A stretch of 64,000 nt of DNA from Ostrinia nubilalis (lineage: Eukaryota > Arthropoda > Insecta > Lepidoptera > Crambidae), in NCBI RefSeq assembly GCF_963855985.1, contig NC_087110.1, positions 7,927,001 to 7,991,000 on the forward strand, written 5' to 3'. Shown in pieces: positions 10,741 to 20,964 of this stretch (the stretch's first letter is position 1; every line of letters begins with the position of its first letter). The notes beneath the pieces were generated by a model. It was not told where the DNA came from, did not search any database, and worked only from the letters and a program-made list of their open reading frames with translations. Both the position numbers and the translations under genes were made by a program.

Positions 10741-11195
10741 AATCGTTCATCGTGTGCAAAACCAGCAAATTGCAAGATATCAAGCAAGTCAGTTTTGCAA
10801 CAATCATCAAACGTCATCAAACGCAACCCGGCATTCCCGGCAAGACGGCGGGTTGGGGGGCGCCGGAACACGAGGCGAGCAACAAATTACTTCACGAAGT
10901 GGGCGTGACATCCATCTTCGCGCTGCCTGAAGTTCGCGCGCGCATCGAGGATTGGTCAACGCACAACATCGTTCGTTCTCTCGTCGGTCATCGTTCACTT
11001 GTTCGCTGCTGCTTCGGCTGTTCCGCTGCCATCGGTCAACGCTGTTTACCGCCGACGCCATTTGCTTACAGTGTGCAGTGCTATTGTTTTTAAGTCGAAA
11101 GACATAACTCGTGCAGTGATACTCGTAGTGTGTAATTTTAAGCCACGTAGTGATTTATAGCATTTGTATTTTCTTGCATTTGACAAGTTTTGACA
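10741..11195 (+). other. Remainder of BEL 5' leader
   Basis: GC-richer than most of the window, with several overlapping short open frames on both strands (up to 113 codons). None resembles a protein I know. I treat it as untranslated leader upstream of the gag-pol ATG. Confidence 0.6.
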
Positions 11196-14100
11196 ATGGA
11201 GCTGAACGAGCTAATAGCCGCGCGAGGCTACGTAAAAGGTACGATTACACGATTAACTTCACTTGTTTCGACACCGCAGTCAGTTAAAAACTTGTCTAAA
11301 GAAAACTTAATGGCTAAGAGGCAAAAATTGATCGACTCCTTTAGTCAATACGAAAAGTTCAATATAAAGATTTTAACCATCCAACCAGAAGACAAGGAAA
11401 ATGTCGAACTTTTTGAGGAAAACTATTACAACATCACATCAGTAATTGACCAAGAACTTAACAGCCGTGAAAATAGGAATCACTCAGCTCCAATGTCCAA
11501 ATTGCATTTACCACCAATTGATGTACCAATATTTAGTGGTAAGTTCTCGGATTATGTACCATTTAAAAACTTATTCCACTCATTAATAGATCAAAACGAT
11601 TCCATTGACAATGTTCAAAAACTGTATTACCTTCGATCATATTTAAAAAATGAGCCATTAGATCTTGTAAAAAACTTACCCTTGACTAGTGAAAGTTACA
11701 GTCAAGCAATTAAAATTATTGAAGACAGATACAACAACAAACACAAACTCGTTAATGAGCATATTTGTTTATTGTTGGATCTTAAGCCAATCACAAAATC
11801 CACGGCAGTTAATTTAAGAGAATTTGTGTCCAATGTAAAACAACAAATATCTGCTTTAAGTAATTTGGAGCCAAACGTATCATTTTGGGATGCTATAATA
11901 TTATGTATTTTGTACCGCAAATTAGATGCATACACGTCACGCGCATTTCATATGGAAAGAGATGCCACGAAGGAGCCAACTATCAACACCTTCCTTGAAT
12001 ACTTGGATAAGAGAGCGCTGGCGCTCGAGAATGCTGATCCGGGCTTCCACGGGCAGCAACGCCAGCCGCAAAAGGAGCAAGGCAATGCCGTTGGTAGGAT
12101 GGTAGCCTACACAGCTGCGCAGGAGTCTACATGCTTATACTGTAAGTTGAAACACAAACTTTATTTATGTAACAGTTTTAAATTACTGCATGCAAATGAT
12201 AGAATTAAATTTGCCAAAGATAAAGGCCTGTGTAATATTTGTTTGGGGGCTCACACCGGAAAATGCAAATATCATTTTCGGTGTGCAGAATGTAAAGAGG
12301 CCCACAACACATTGCTGCATTGCAGCGCACATAAGAGTAATAACTCAGATAAAACTCAAACGGCCTCATCATCCACTGCTTCCCTAGCAGCAAGCAATAA
12401 TAATAATAATGATGTACTTTTACCCACAGCTAAAGTCAAACTTATTGCTCGAGATGGTACCGAAGTTTACTTAAGAGCCCTACTAGACAGTGGGTCCCAG
12501 CTGTCCTTTATTTCACAAAAGGCAGTAAGGCTGCTTGATCTGGACCTCACCGATAGCAATGTCAAAGTAGTGGGCATAACTTCAACACGGACAAAGTTAA
12601 AGCATTGCTTACCTTTAGAGATTTACTCAATAACTTGTCCATATAAAATTTCAGCCACTTGTCATGTTGTTGATCAAATCACATGCAACTTACCTCAACA
12701 CAAATTCAGTGCATCTGACATATTGATACCTAAAAATATTAAATTGGCTGATGATCAATTTAATATACCAGCTGAGATTGATGTATTAATGGGAGCGGAC
12801 GTATTTTTTCAGGTGCTGCTGCCTACAGAGCTGCCGGTGCTGCCTGAGCGCCAGCAGTCTGCATCAGAGGCCGGCACTCCGCAACCACGTCTTATCAACA
12901 CTTATTTTGGATACATAATTGGAGGTACCCTACCACATATTTCATCTAAGGTCTGCAAAAAGGTAACGTTAAAGTGTACTACTTGTGAGTCTGACATTAA
13001 TGAAACCTTAAGTAAATTTTGGAAGACAGAAAGCGTTCCTCAGATCTATGATGAAAGGTCATCAGAGCAAGAGCTCTGCGAGTATATTTTTAAAAGTACT
13101 GTTCAGATAAAAGAAAATTTTTTTGAAGTCTCTTTACCTTTAAAATTACCTCTTGATGAAATCAATGATGCGCTAGGTGATTCCTTTAATTTTGCTTTAA
13201 AAAGGTTTTTAAACTTGGAGAAAAGGCTGCATAATGATCCATATCTTTTTATTGAGTACCAAAAATTTATTCATGATTATATTAACTTGCAACATGGCCA
13301 ATATGTAGATATTGAACTGTATGAATTGAATAAAAATGCAGTTTATTTCTTGCCTCATCATGCAGTTTTAAAGCCTGACAGTAAAACTACTAAATTACGT
13401 ACAGTTTTTGACGGTTCAATGAAGACTAACAAAAAGGTGTCTTTAAATGATTTGCTTTTGAATGGGCCGACTGTACAAAGAGATTTGTTTGAAATTTTAT
13501 TACTGTTTCGTTTTGGCGATTTTAACTTTACTTCCGACATAAAACAAATGTTTCGAAATGTGCGTATTATACCGGAGCATGCTAGTTTGCAAAACATACT
13601 ATGGAGGGATAGCCCTGATGAACCTATTAAGTGTATACGATTAGACACGGTTACTTATGGGTTAAAAAGTTCAAACTATTTAGCAACTCGCTGTCTGAAA
13701 GAATTAGCAATGCAACATAAACATACCTATCCTCTGGCTTCATTTATTATAGAGAACTGCACATATGTTGATGATATCCTGTATGCAAATAATAATTTAG
13801 ATATTATCCTAGAGGCAAAATCACAACTTCGCAAGCTCCTAAGCTTAGGTAGTTTTCACACACATAAATGGTCATCCAATGATAATAGGGTACTGACTGA
13901 CATTCCCTCAGCTGAACGCCACTTTGATGATATAGAGCTTCAGCAAGACAACTGCCTGTTAAAGACGTTAGGTTTGAAATTAATAGTTAAAGATGACAAG
14001 TTCGAAATGTCTTGTCCAGAGCCATTTAGTAATAATTGCACAAAAAGAGACATTCTTTCATATATTGGGAAAATGTATGATCCCATGGGATTTGTTAGTC

Positions 14101-16010
14101 CTATAATTGTGCAAGCAAAGGCTATCATGCAAAGGTTATGGGCTTCTAAAACCGCCTGGGATTCCACGCCTGACGATGACATTAGGCATGCGTGGCTTGA
14201 GTTTTCCGCTGCATTAGCTATGATGGAGCCAATTTATATTCCTAGAAATATACATGTTAATAATACAGACAAAATTGAATTGATAGGATTCTCAGATGCA
14301 TCCAGTTCTACGGCATATGGATGCTGCGTGTACATGCGAGTTACAGATATTAATGGTAATGTAAAAATGCACTTGCTATGTTCAAAATCGCGCATCAATC
14401 CGCTTCAGGACAAAAACAAGACTGTGCCGCGCTTAGAGCTTAACGCAGCCCTGCTACTCTCTATTCTTATGTCAAAGGTCTATTGCACGCTAAAATTAAT
14501 ACATAATATAAACAATGTTTACTGTTTTACTGATTCAAAAACTGTACTCGCATGGTTGCACGCAGAACCCATGAAACTTAATGCATACGTCGCGAACAGG
14601 GTTAAAGCGATCACCAAAAATCTATCTGTTTGTCGCTGGCTTTATGTAAGCACTGAAAACAATCCTGCGGACTATGTAAGTAGGGGCGTTTCACCCAGTG
14701 AGCTTCACGATTGTCGCATGTGGTGGGATGGGCCTGAAATTTTGCTCGATAATAAATACAATTTTGACTCTGAAATAGATTTACCTGCAAACTTACCTGA
14801 GACCAAGTCCGGGTCAGCATTCTCTACCAGTCAACTCTCCACATACACGGGTGAAATTTTTGATCATTTACGTAATTATTCTAGCATACACAAAATGGTA
14901 CGTACGTTGGCTTATGTATTGCGGTTTGTAAACAACATAAAAGGTGACAAAATATCTTACAATTATTTGTCATCTTCTGAATTGAATAATGCTTTATTGT
15001 TGATAATTAAGAATGAACAAGAATTATATTTTAAGGACGAAATTGCATGTTTAAGAAATAATAAACCTGTTAAGGGTCCCTTGCAAAGTCTATGCCCATT
15101 TTTAGATTGTAAAGGCATTTTGCGTGTTGGCGGCAGACTACACCATTCTAATATTCCATATGCACATAAGCATCAAGTTATTTTGCCCAAAAAATGTCAT
15201 ATTACTGATTGTATTATAAAGTCTGAGCATGAAAGACTGTTACATGCGGGACCGAAGCTATTATTGTGTAATTTAAATCAAAAATTTTGGATTACAAACG
15301 GTTTAATGTATGTTAAGAAATTAACCAAGGATTGTGTATTATGTTTCAGACACAAGGCTAGCGCCTCCAAGCAGTTGATGGGTTCCTTGCCAGCCGATAG
15401 AGTGACCGCTATGAGTCGCCCTTTTGAAAAGGTTGGAGTAGATTTTGCTGGGCCTATAAATGTAAAACTTTCGCGCGTGAGACGCTTCCTGGTGGGTAAA
15501 GGCTATATCTGCGTATTTGTATGCTTTGCTACAAAAGCGGTTCATCTTGAACTCGCATCAGATCTTACCACAGAAACCTATCTAGCGTGTCTCAAACGAC
15601 TTATCTCTAGAAGAGGGTTGCCCAGGGAAATCTACTCTGACAATGCTAGCACCTTTAAAGGCGCACGGAACCAATTAGCTGAGCTCTATTTACTGCAGGC
15701 ATCTGGTAGTCACCAAAATAAAGTATGTCAATTTGCTGCCAATCAAGGCATAAACTTTCATTTTGTTCCGGCCTACTCGCCTACGTTTGCGGGACTTGCA
15801 GAGGCTGCAGTGAAGAGCACTAAATACCACTTAAAAAGAGTGTTACAATCACAATTGTTAACTTATGAACAGATAAATACAATCTTAATTGAAATTGAAT
15901 GTATATTGAATTCAAGACCACTTATTCCATTGTCATCAGATGTAAATGATTTTAGTTACTTGACACCGGGACATTTTTTTAATAGGAAATTCACTAACAA
16001 TGTACCCTGA
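11196..16010 (+). CDS. BEL/Pao Gag-Pol polyprotein (frameshifted near the C terminus)
   Basis: The start is the ATG of MELNELIAARG; the TTG two codons earlier is not needed. The frame has 1604 codons. Domains in order: DUF1759-type Gag around residues 105-260 (PIFSGKF); Cys/His-rich nucleic-acid-binding motifs at 312-380; aspartic protease with D431-S-G; reverse transcriptase with Y857-V-D-D; RNase H with GFSD (D1034); integrase zinc finger H1345...C1380-X2-C1383; integrase core with D1416, D1482 and E1536. This is the Gag-PR-RT-RH-IN order of BEL/Pao. The frame ends at TGA 16008-16010, in the middle of the usual C-terminal DUF5641 segment. The missing part continues in the next frame from about 15979, after a run of seven T at 15974-15980. 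The polyprotein would otherwise drive reverse transcription and integration of the element. Confidence 0.95.
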   Translation: MELNELIAARGYVKGTITRLTSLVSTPQSVKNLSKENLMAKRQKLIDSFSQYEKFNIKILTIQPEDKENVELFEENYYNITSVIDQELNSRENRNHSAPMSKLHLPPIDVPIFSGKFSDYVPFKNLFHSLIDQNDSIDNVQKLYYLRSYLKNEPLDLVKNLPLTSESYSQAIKIIEDRYNNKHKLVNEHICLLLDLKPITKSTAVNLREFVSNVKQQISALSNLEPNVSFWDAIILCILYRKLDAYTSRAFHMERDATKEPTINTFLEYLDKRALALENADPGFHGQQRQPQKEQGNAVGRMVAYTAAQESTCLYCKLKHKLYLCNSFKLLHANDRIKFAKDKGLCNICLGAHTGKCKYHFRCAECKEAHNTLLHCSAHKSNNSDKTQTASSSTASLAASNNNNNDVLLPTAKVKLIARDGTEVYLRALLDSGSQLSFISQKAVRLLDLDLTDSNVKVVGITSTRTKLKHCLPLEIYSITCPYKISATCHVVDQITCNLPQHKFSASDILIPKNIKLADDQFNIPAEIDVLMGADVFFQVLLPTELPVLPERQQSASEAGTPQPRLINTYFGYIIGGTLPHISSKVCKKVTLKCTTCESDINETLSKFWKTESVPQIYDERSSEQELCEYIFKSTVQIKENFFEVSLPLKLPLDEINDALGDSFNFALKRFLNLEKRLHNDPYLFIEYQKFIHDYINLQHGQYVDIELYELNKNAVYFLPHHAVLKPDSKTTKLRTVFDGSMKTNKKVSLNDLLLNGPTVQRDLFEILLLFRFGDFNFTSDIKQMFRNVRIIPEHASLQNILWRDSPDEPIKCIRLDTVTYGLKSSNYLATRCLKELAMQHKHTYPLASFIIENCTYVDDILYANNNLDIILEAKSQLRKLLSLGSFHTHKWSSNDNRVLTDIPSAERHFDDIELQQDNCLLKTLGLKLIVKDDKFEMSCPEPFSNNCTKRDILSYIGKMYDPMGFVSPIIVQAKAIMQRLWASKTAWDSTPDDDIRHAWLEFSAALAMMEPIYIPRNIHVNNTDKIELIGFSDASSSTAYGCCVYMRVTDINGNVKMHLLCSKSRINPLQDKNKTVPRLELNAALLLSILMSKVYCTLKLIHNINNVYCFTDSKTVLAWLHAEPMKLNAYVANRVKAITKNLSVCRWLYVSTENNPADYVSRGVSPSELHDCRMWWDGPEILLDNKYNFDSEIDLPANLPETKSGSAFSTSQLSTYTGEIFDHLRNYSSIHKMVRTLAYVLRFVNNIKGDKISYNYLSSSELNNALLLIIKNEQELYFKDEIACLRNNKPVKGPLQSLCPFLDCKGILRVGGRLHHSNIPYAHKHQVILPKKCHITDCIIKSEHERLLHAGPKLLLCNLNQKFWITNGLMYVKKLTKDCVLCFRHKASASKQLMGSLPADRVTAMSRPFEKVGVDFAGPINVKLSRVRRFLVGKGYICVFVCFATKAVHLELASDLTTETYLACLKRLISRRGLPREIYSDNASTFKGARNQLAELYLLQASGSHQNKVCQFAANQGINFHFVPAYSPTFAGLAEAAVKSTKYHLKRVLQSQLLTYEQINTILIEIECILNSRPLIPLSSDVNDFSYLTPGHFFNRKFTNNVP

Positions 16011-16350
16011 AAATGATGTAACAAATATTCCTTCCAATAGACTTAAATTTTGGCAGCTATGTAATCAAATTAAACAATCATTTTGGAAAATGTGGTACAA
16101 GCAATATCTTAATAGTTTGCAAAATAGGCCTAAATGGCTAGATGTTCTACCCAATGTAAAGGTAGGCACAATTGTAATTTTGAAAGAGGATAATGTACCT
16201 GTAATGTCTTGGCCCATGGCTAGAGTTACTAAGGTTTTTCCTGGTCATGATGGCCGCGTAAGAGCGGTAGAAGTAATAAGGTCTAATAGAAAGAGCCATG
16301 TGCGCTCTATTCGTAAAATCTGTATCCTACCTATAGATGATAATAATTAA
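15979..16350 (+). pseudogene. Displaced C-terminal integrase segment (DUF5641-like)
   Basis: This frame, shifted by one base from the main polyprotein, encodes the typical BEL integrase C-terminal region (KFWQLCNQIKQSFWKMWYKQ, then VGTIVILKEDN and 'RVTKVFPGHDGRVRAVEV'). It ends at TAA 16348-16350. The switch occurs at the T homopolymer 15974-15980, so a one-base indel (mutation or assembly error) has split the gene. A programmed -1 shift is unlikely because that frame meets a stop at once. Confidence 0.85.
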
Positions 16351-16631
16351 TTATAAGTTAATGTTAAATATTAACTAGATAAATAACATTATGACAAATA
16401 GGTTGCCTTGTAGCGCTGTATTCCTTTTTTTTTTTGTTCTTCCTTTTTGGACATCGTTGTTCATTGAGAAGTAACTAAGCTTTGTATAAGTAAAAATGTA
16501 TTCACCTTTCATATGAAACTTAATATCTTATGTAAGTCCATACATGCGTCACAGTTCCTTTTTTAATGTATTTTAGCTCGCTGTTATTGGTAATTGTAAC
16601 TTGCTTATAAATAAGAGTTCTCTCCTTTTGT
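16351..16631 (+). other. BEL 3' untranslated region
   Basis: AT-rich sequence between the polyprotein and the polypurine tract. No env-like or other open frame is seen. Confidence 0.7.
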
Positions 16632-16643
16632 AGAGGTGGAGCA
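16632..16643 (+). promoter_or_regulatory. Polypurine tract of BEL element
   Basis: AGAGGTGGAGCA lies immediately before the 3' LTR and is purine-rich, as needed for plus-strand priming. Confidence 0.7.
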
Positions 16644-16855
16644 TGTTGGGTTCCAACACTAAAACTCATTCATTCCTTCATTCGTTCGATCTTGTGACGT
16701 ATGTATTTGAGCGCCTTTCGCGCCCAGTAGCTTTTCGTACTCCGGCCATTACACTTGTGATTGTGTGTATTAAACTGTGCAGACCTGGCAATAAACTTAA
16801 TTAGTGAAACCACGGCCTTTCAATCAACACCTACAACAACCTTCGCTGCCCTACA
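16644..16855 (+). repeat. 3' LTR of BEL element (212 bp)
   Basis: Matches 10154-10365 base for base and is followed by the second CTACG at 16856-16860. Confidence 0.95.
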
Positions 16856-17025
16856 CTACGACAATAAAACATAATGTTCTACACAACTTTGTTAATATTC
16901 ACTCGACACTGGCAAAAATAAAGTTTTGGTTGGCATTAACGAAAAAAAAAAGTGTTTGAAATTGGAACAGCAATTCAAATATTTAAAGTTTCTTAAGAAG
17001 CTTTAATATAACTTTTTAAAAAAAT

Positions 17026-17441
17026 AAAACCGACTTCAAATGCGTGAACACAAAAAAAAACTAAAAATTAAAAATATTGCGTATAAAAAGGTTCATCCCC
17101 AATTTTCCACCCTTGAGGGTGAAATATTTTCTTCAAATTCGCATGAAACCACCCTTTTGATAATACCTATTCAACAAAAAAATAATCGTTCAAATTGATT
17201 TATAATCGGCGGAGATATTGCGTATAAAAAAGTTCATCCCCAATTTTCCACCCTTGGGGGTTGTTTTTTCTATTATTAAATTTAAATGGGACCACCCTTG
17301 AGGTACTACCTATACGCCGAAAAAAGATTTGTTCAAATCGGTTCATAATTGGCGGAGTTATCGCGTAACAAACATAGAAAAAAAAAAAAAAAACATACGG
17401 GTCGAATTGAGAACCTCCTCCTTTTTTTTGAAGTCGGTTGA
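17026..17441. mobile_element. MITE with ACCGACTTCAAA termini
   Basis: Inverted ends ACCGACTTCAAA and TTTGAAGTCGGTT enclose about 400 bp. Inside, a sub-repeat occurs twice ('TTCATCCCCAATTTTCCACC' near 17091 and 17234). This terminus is very common in lepidopteran genomes. It is non-coding. A solitary end is at about 30326-30346. Confidence 0.65.
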
Positions 17442-17850
17442 AAAAGGCGTACATTCACTGTGAGCATTCAACTGTAATACAAGATTATATTTGAGAGAAA
17501 TGTTTTGATACAAAGCTCAAAATCTAATCTTATACCGATGCAACACATGAGTGCATACTGTGAATGAGCTCCTTTATAGAAGTAGAAAATATAAATATTG
17601 TAAGATCTTAAGTTTGCGCTCAAGTAGTTTCAAATAGTTTCTATGAAAAAGAGAAATGTGAACCTTACGTAATTTTGATTATACATAAGTATTTGTAGTT
17701 CTAAGGCTGAGTTATGCTGATGTCATGCCCTGAGTGCCCAAGCAACTGCACTCAGGAGGATTTGATGAGTGCTACCGACAACGCCACTCTTGTGGCGGAG
17801 TTTTGGGCTGACACTGTGTAGGTTTGTTGTCGACACGAAAAGAAGAAGAA
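17442..17850. other. Non-coding stretch
   Basis: No gene or well-defined repeat is seen. Confidence 0.4.
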
Positions 17851-17968
17851 GGCTGAGTTGCACCACCTAACTTTGACCGTAACTTTGACGATAACCGGTG
17901 CTTTTTGTATGGAGTTTAACAGATTTTTGACGTTTGTCAAAGTTAATGTAAGATGGTGCAACCCAGCC
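17851..17968. mobile_element. 118-bp MITE, family E, copy 1
   Basis: Ends GGCTGAGTTGCACCACC and GGTGCAACCCAGCC are inverted, and inner 'TTTGAC' and 'GTCAAAG' are also paired. A second copy is at 57976-58092. Familiar as a frequent lepidopteran MITE; no coding content. Confidence 0.75.
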
Positions 17969-18508
17969 TAATAATCGCTAATTACTAATTAATGGTCGTG
18001 GCAGCTTCGCAAGCTACTGGGTGCTATAAAATTTCTATTTTTATTGGTCTGAGAGTATGTTTAAAAAGTACAGAGTCTATGTTTAATACCATTGTCTGGT
18101 ACCTGTAGCACAAGATTTTCTGAGTTTGGGACAAAATGGCGCAATTTTAAGTATCCAAGAATAATTTACTGACATACAGCCTTAAAATTACCAGAAACAA
18201 AAGCTAGTTGCTTAAATACTCGTATAACCAAACAATTTTCAAGCATAACTAATACACTGCGGTACAAAGTGAATAATCGCTCGAATTTGTATCCCTGGAT
18301 GTCCAAATACGAGAGAGCCATCTAAAATTAACTTGGATCATATTTTGTTTACTGAAATCGGATGTCAACCTCATAAAGGGTTGGTGGAATCGCATGAGCT
18401 TAATGGCCCTAATAAATCCGTCCTTGTCGCATGTGACGGGGTAGAGCGAGAACGGTGAGCTGTGGTTGTGTGAGAGCGGAGAGTTTTATTTATTTACACT
18501 ATTATTTG
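17969..18508. other. Non-coding stretch
   Basis: Nothing recognised. Confidence 0.4.
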
Positions 18509-18752
18509 CAAGCTGAAGTGGCAATGGGCAGGGCACATAGCATGCAGAGCTCACGGTCGATGGGTCAGCAAGGTTCTGGAGTAGAGACCACGTACTAGAA
18601 AACGAAGCTTAGGACGTCCACCCACAAAGACCGACGACATCATGGTGGTAGCACGAGGGCGCTAGATGCAGGCCGCTACCAACCGGCATATCTGGAAATA
18701 ATTAAGAGAGGCCTTTGGACATCATGTGGCTGAAATGATGATGATAATTTGG
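18509..18752 (+). mobile_element. RTE-like LINE 3' fragment (family A)
   Basis: The translation resembles the conserved C terminus of the RTE polyprotein (KLKWQWAGH-type start, then a degraded GRPPT-W-DD segment), ending in GATGATGAT. It contains stops and frameshifts. Together with the next entry it forms a tail-to-tail pair. Confidence 0.8.
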
Positions 18753-18785
18753 ATAACCATCAAAACAAACAGTAAACAACTTCAA

Positions 18786-18850
18786 CATCATCATCATCAT
18801 TGCAGCTATAGGACGTCCACTGCTGAACATAGGCCTCCTCCAATCACTTC
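18786..18850 (-). mobile_element. RTE-like LINE 3' tail (family A)
   Basis: Short tail on the minus strand: microsatellite CATCATCATCAT, then 'TAGGACGTCCACTGCTGAAC'. Tail-to-tail with 18509-18752, separated by 33 bp. Confidence 0.75.
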
Positions 18851-19246
18851 AACAATGTTTGCCACTCGGTGATCAACTCTCTGATGAGGGAAGCGGTAAG
18901 CATCTGGGTGCGGACAGTGGAGGACAAATCTTTTTCAGTATTTTGAATTGATACTGACAACGACTTGTCCTCCTTCTGACTTGTATTTGTTTCTCTCTAT
19001 TTTGACAAAGGGAAACAAATAAAAAACTTATAAGTAATAATTTAATCAGACGAAATCAATCAAGTGTATAACTATTGTGATAGTCAATCGTGAATGCTAC
19101 AAATAACGGCCTACTACGAGTCGTAGTTTGCTACGAGTGGATGCTCGCTACGGAAAGGTAATATAGAGAAGCTACGACCAATTCGATCGCAAGGCACTCG
19201 CTACGAGGTAGAGCCGTAACGCCGTAGAGTCTACGAGCTCAGTAAT
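18851..19246. other. Stretch rich in CTACGA/TCGTAG motifs
   Basis: From about 19105 to 19235 the words CTACGA, GCTACG and CGTAG recur many times on both strands. An imperfect inverted repeat lies near 18918-18970. No gene is seen. Confidence 0.45.
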
Positions 19247-19769
19247 GGCAATGCCAGATTTTGTATGGAAGGTGGCGTCTTTTTTTTTTCGCGCGGCCAT
19301 TGACCAAACTTTGTTTTTTGATTACAAAATAGTGTAATAAACCAAACTTACTATGACATGTGTACCTCTAAACTCAGTCTGAACTGAGTTAAGAGGGTTA
19401 GAAGTTTGATGATTAACATACTAGATTTCCTTTTTGCGAGTTTTGTAAGAAATTGCAACAAAATATTCCGCTATTTTTTTATTGCGCTGATTCTACGCCA
19501 CACTGATGTCTGGAGCCTTTAATGGATGGTATTGTTTGTTTACACATACAATGTCACTATTTTGTTGCAATTTCATACAAAACTTGCGCGCAAAAAGCAA
19601 ATCTAGTATGTAAAATCATCAAACTTCTAATGCTCGTAACTCAGTTCAAACTGAGTTTAGAGGTATACATGTCATAGTAAGTTTGGTTTATTACACTATT
19701 TTGTAATCAAAAAACAAGGTTTGGTCGATGGCTGCGCGAAAAAGAAAGACGCCAATTTCCGGCATTGTC
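19247..19769. mobile_element. 523-bp fold-back element, copy 1
   Basis: Long imperfect inverted arms of over 200 bp meet around a central 'GTCTGGAGCCTTTAATGGA' segment. Ends are GGCAATGCC and GGCATTGTC. A second copy of 527 bp lies at 60313-60839, clearly the same element. Non-coding; no convincing target duplication, so the superfamily is unknown. Confidence 0.8.
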
Positions 19770-19851
19770 TTTTGTAATTTGGCATGTTCTGTAGGCTTTA
19801 TAAGTCTGGCGCATGACTCAGTAAGGTATGGGAGTGACACGAGAGGCCTTT

Positions 19852-19975
19852 ATGCGCAAATTGCAAAATTCGTAAATTGTCAAACGGTCGCCATCTGCAA
19901 AATTCGCAAATCACCAAATTCGCAAAATGTCAAATGCGCAAATTGTCAAATTCGCAAAATGTCAAGTTTTAAAAA
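19852..19975 (+). repeat. Degenerate short tandem repeat 'CAAATTCGCAAAATGT'
   Basis: Words GCAAATT, GCAAAATGTCAA and CAAATTCG recur with roughly 9-16 bp spacing about ten times. The first part of an open frame (19728-20012) reads through it with 'ICKIRKSPNS'-like repeats. I consider that frame a by-product of the repeat. Confidence 0.6.
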
Positions 19976-20012
19976 TGTGTTTATATTACGGTTTTATGGT
20001 TTCATATTTTAA

Positions 20013-20620
20013 AAAACCTTAACATTTTAACAATTAAAAGTTCTGCCAATTGATTACTTGACTTTTATTATTAAACCTAAACAACTGGACATTTCATATT
20101 TTGCGCCATCTTGAAAAAAAATCTTGTCCCATCTGAGAGCCAAACCCAGACCCGCTTCAATTCAAGCCCCGTCTCAGATTCATCTGACGTGATAAATCTC
20201 ATAATGTAGGTAACAGGTGCGTCCTGGTGACGTTGACTGAGGATTACCTGCTCTCAGCATCAGCTGTTTAAGATTCCACATTTGAATGGCATTTTACGAG
20301 CTGTCATACCTGTTTTTATTTACTGTTTTTACCGGTTCAAATAACATCAGACTGTAACAAAAGATATTTGTAAGGGAAATACAAAGCAATTTCATATGGT
20401 TCTAGCAGACTAAAATAAGCTCCAATTTTGCCTTGGTTGTCGTAAAAAGAACAAATATGCGAATATCAGGCTTTATCGACCCACCTGGCTAACGTGGGGA
20501 GGGTGTTTAGCCTACCCTCCCCATTCTAAATAAAATTAGAGACAAAAAAAGTATTTAGAAGAGAAATACAAAGCAATGCCGTGTGGTTCTGTCAGAGTAG
20601 AAAACACTACATACTCCCAT
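20013..20620. other. Non-coding stretch
   Basis: No gene. A GC-rich 9-bp stem (GGGGAGGGT with ACCCTCCCC) lies near 20495-20523. Confidence 0.4.
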
Positions 20621-20624
20621 TTAA

Positions 20625-20740
20625 CATCGTCATCACCATCATCTCAGCCATAGGACGTCCAATGTTGAACATATGCCTCCCCCAATGCTTTCCATGTTGC
20701 CCGGTTGGTAGCGGCCTGCGTCCAGCGCCTTCCTACTTTT
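20625..20740 (-). mobile_element. RTE-like LINE 3' tail (family A)
   Basis: Minus-strand tail with 'CATAGGACGTCCAATGTTGA' and 'GGTTGGTAGCGGCCTGCGTC' on the plus strand. 5'-truncated. Confidence 0.75.
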
Positions 20741-20849
20741 ACTATTATTTACGTGGAAATCTTAAAAGGTGGTTAAGGAAAAAATATGCGACGATCCACC
20801 CTTAGCCCGTCTGCCCATCGCAGGTCAAATCCTCTATTTGCTTCTTTGA

Positions 20850-20915
20850 TAAATTAGAAAGGACGTGCTCTTACAGTGGAGAAAACTAAATGACCCAATG
20901 GTGATGACAATGAAT
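20850..20915 (+). mobile_element. LINE 3' tail (family D)
   Basis: 'AAAGGACGTGCTCTTACAGT', then 'GATGACAATG'. The same tail recurs at 58413-58460 and 61025-61095 with 'GTGCTCCTGCAGT' and GATGATGAT. Probably the 3' end of another RTE-type LINE. Confidence 0.55.
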
Positions 20916-20964
20916 ACGGTTCAGGTGAAAACATCAACGTGTATAAAACAGAAGGTGTCTTGCA

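Larger units (their letters stand above)
10154..16855 (+). mobile_element. BEL/Pao LTR retrotransposon, near-intact
   Basis: The 6702-bp element has identical 212-bp LTRs (TG...CA), a 5-bp target duplication, a primer-binding site, a repeated leader, a long gag-pol frame and a purine-rich tract. Identical LTRs mean it inserted recently on the evolutionary scale. The only coding defect I see is a single-base frameshift near the integrase C terminus. BEL/Pao elements encode Gag and Pol in one frame, which matches this layout. No envelope frame follows pol. Confidence 0.95.

Noticed and set aside
10752..11093. 113-codon frame in the BEL leader as a separate gene
   Set aside because: Lies between primer-binding site and gag in a GC-rich leader with overlapping frames on both strands; no recognisable protein features.
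11702..15545. Minus-strand frames of 60-96 codons across the BEL polyprotein
   Set aside because: Antisense shadows of the gag-pol frame.
15974..15980. T TTT TTT as a programmed -1 frameshift site in BEL pol
   Set aside because: A -1 shift would meet a stop codon immediately. The downstream frame needs the opposite shift and lies within one domain, so a simple indel is more likely.
16351..16643. Possible env gene after BEL pol
   Set aside because: Only about 290 bp, AT-rich, and no open frame of useful length.
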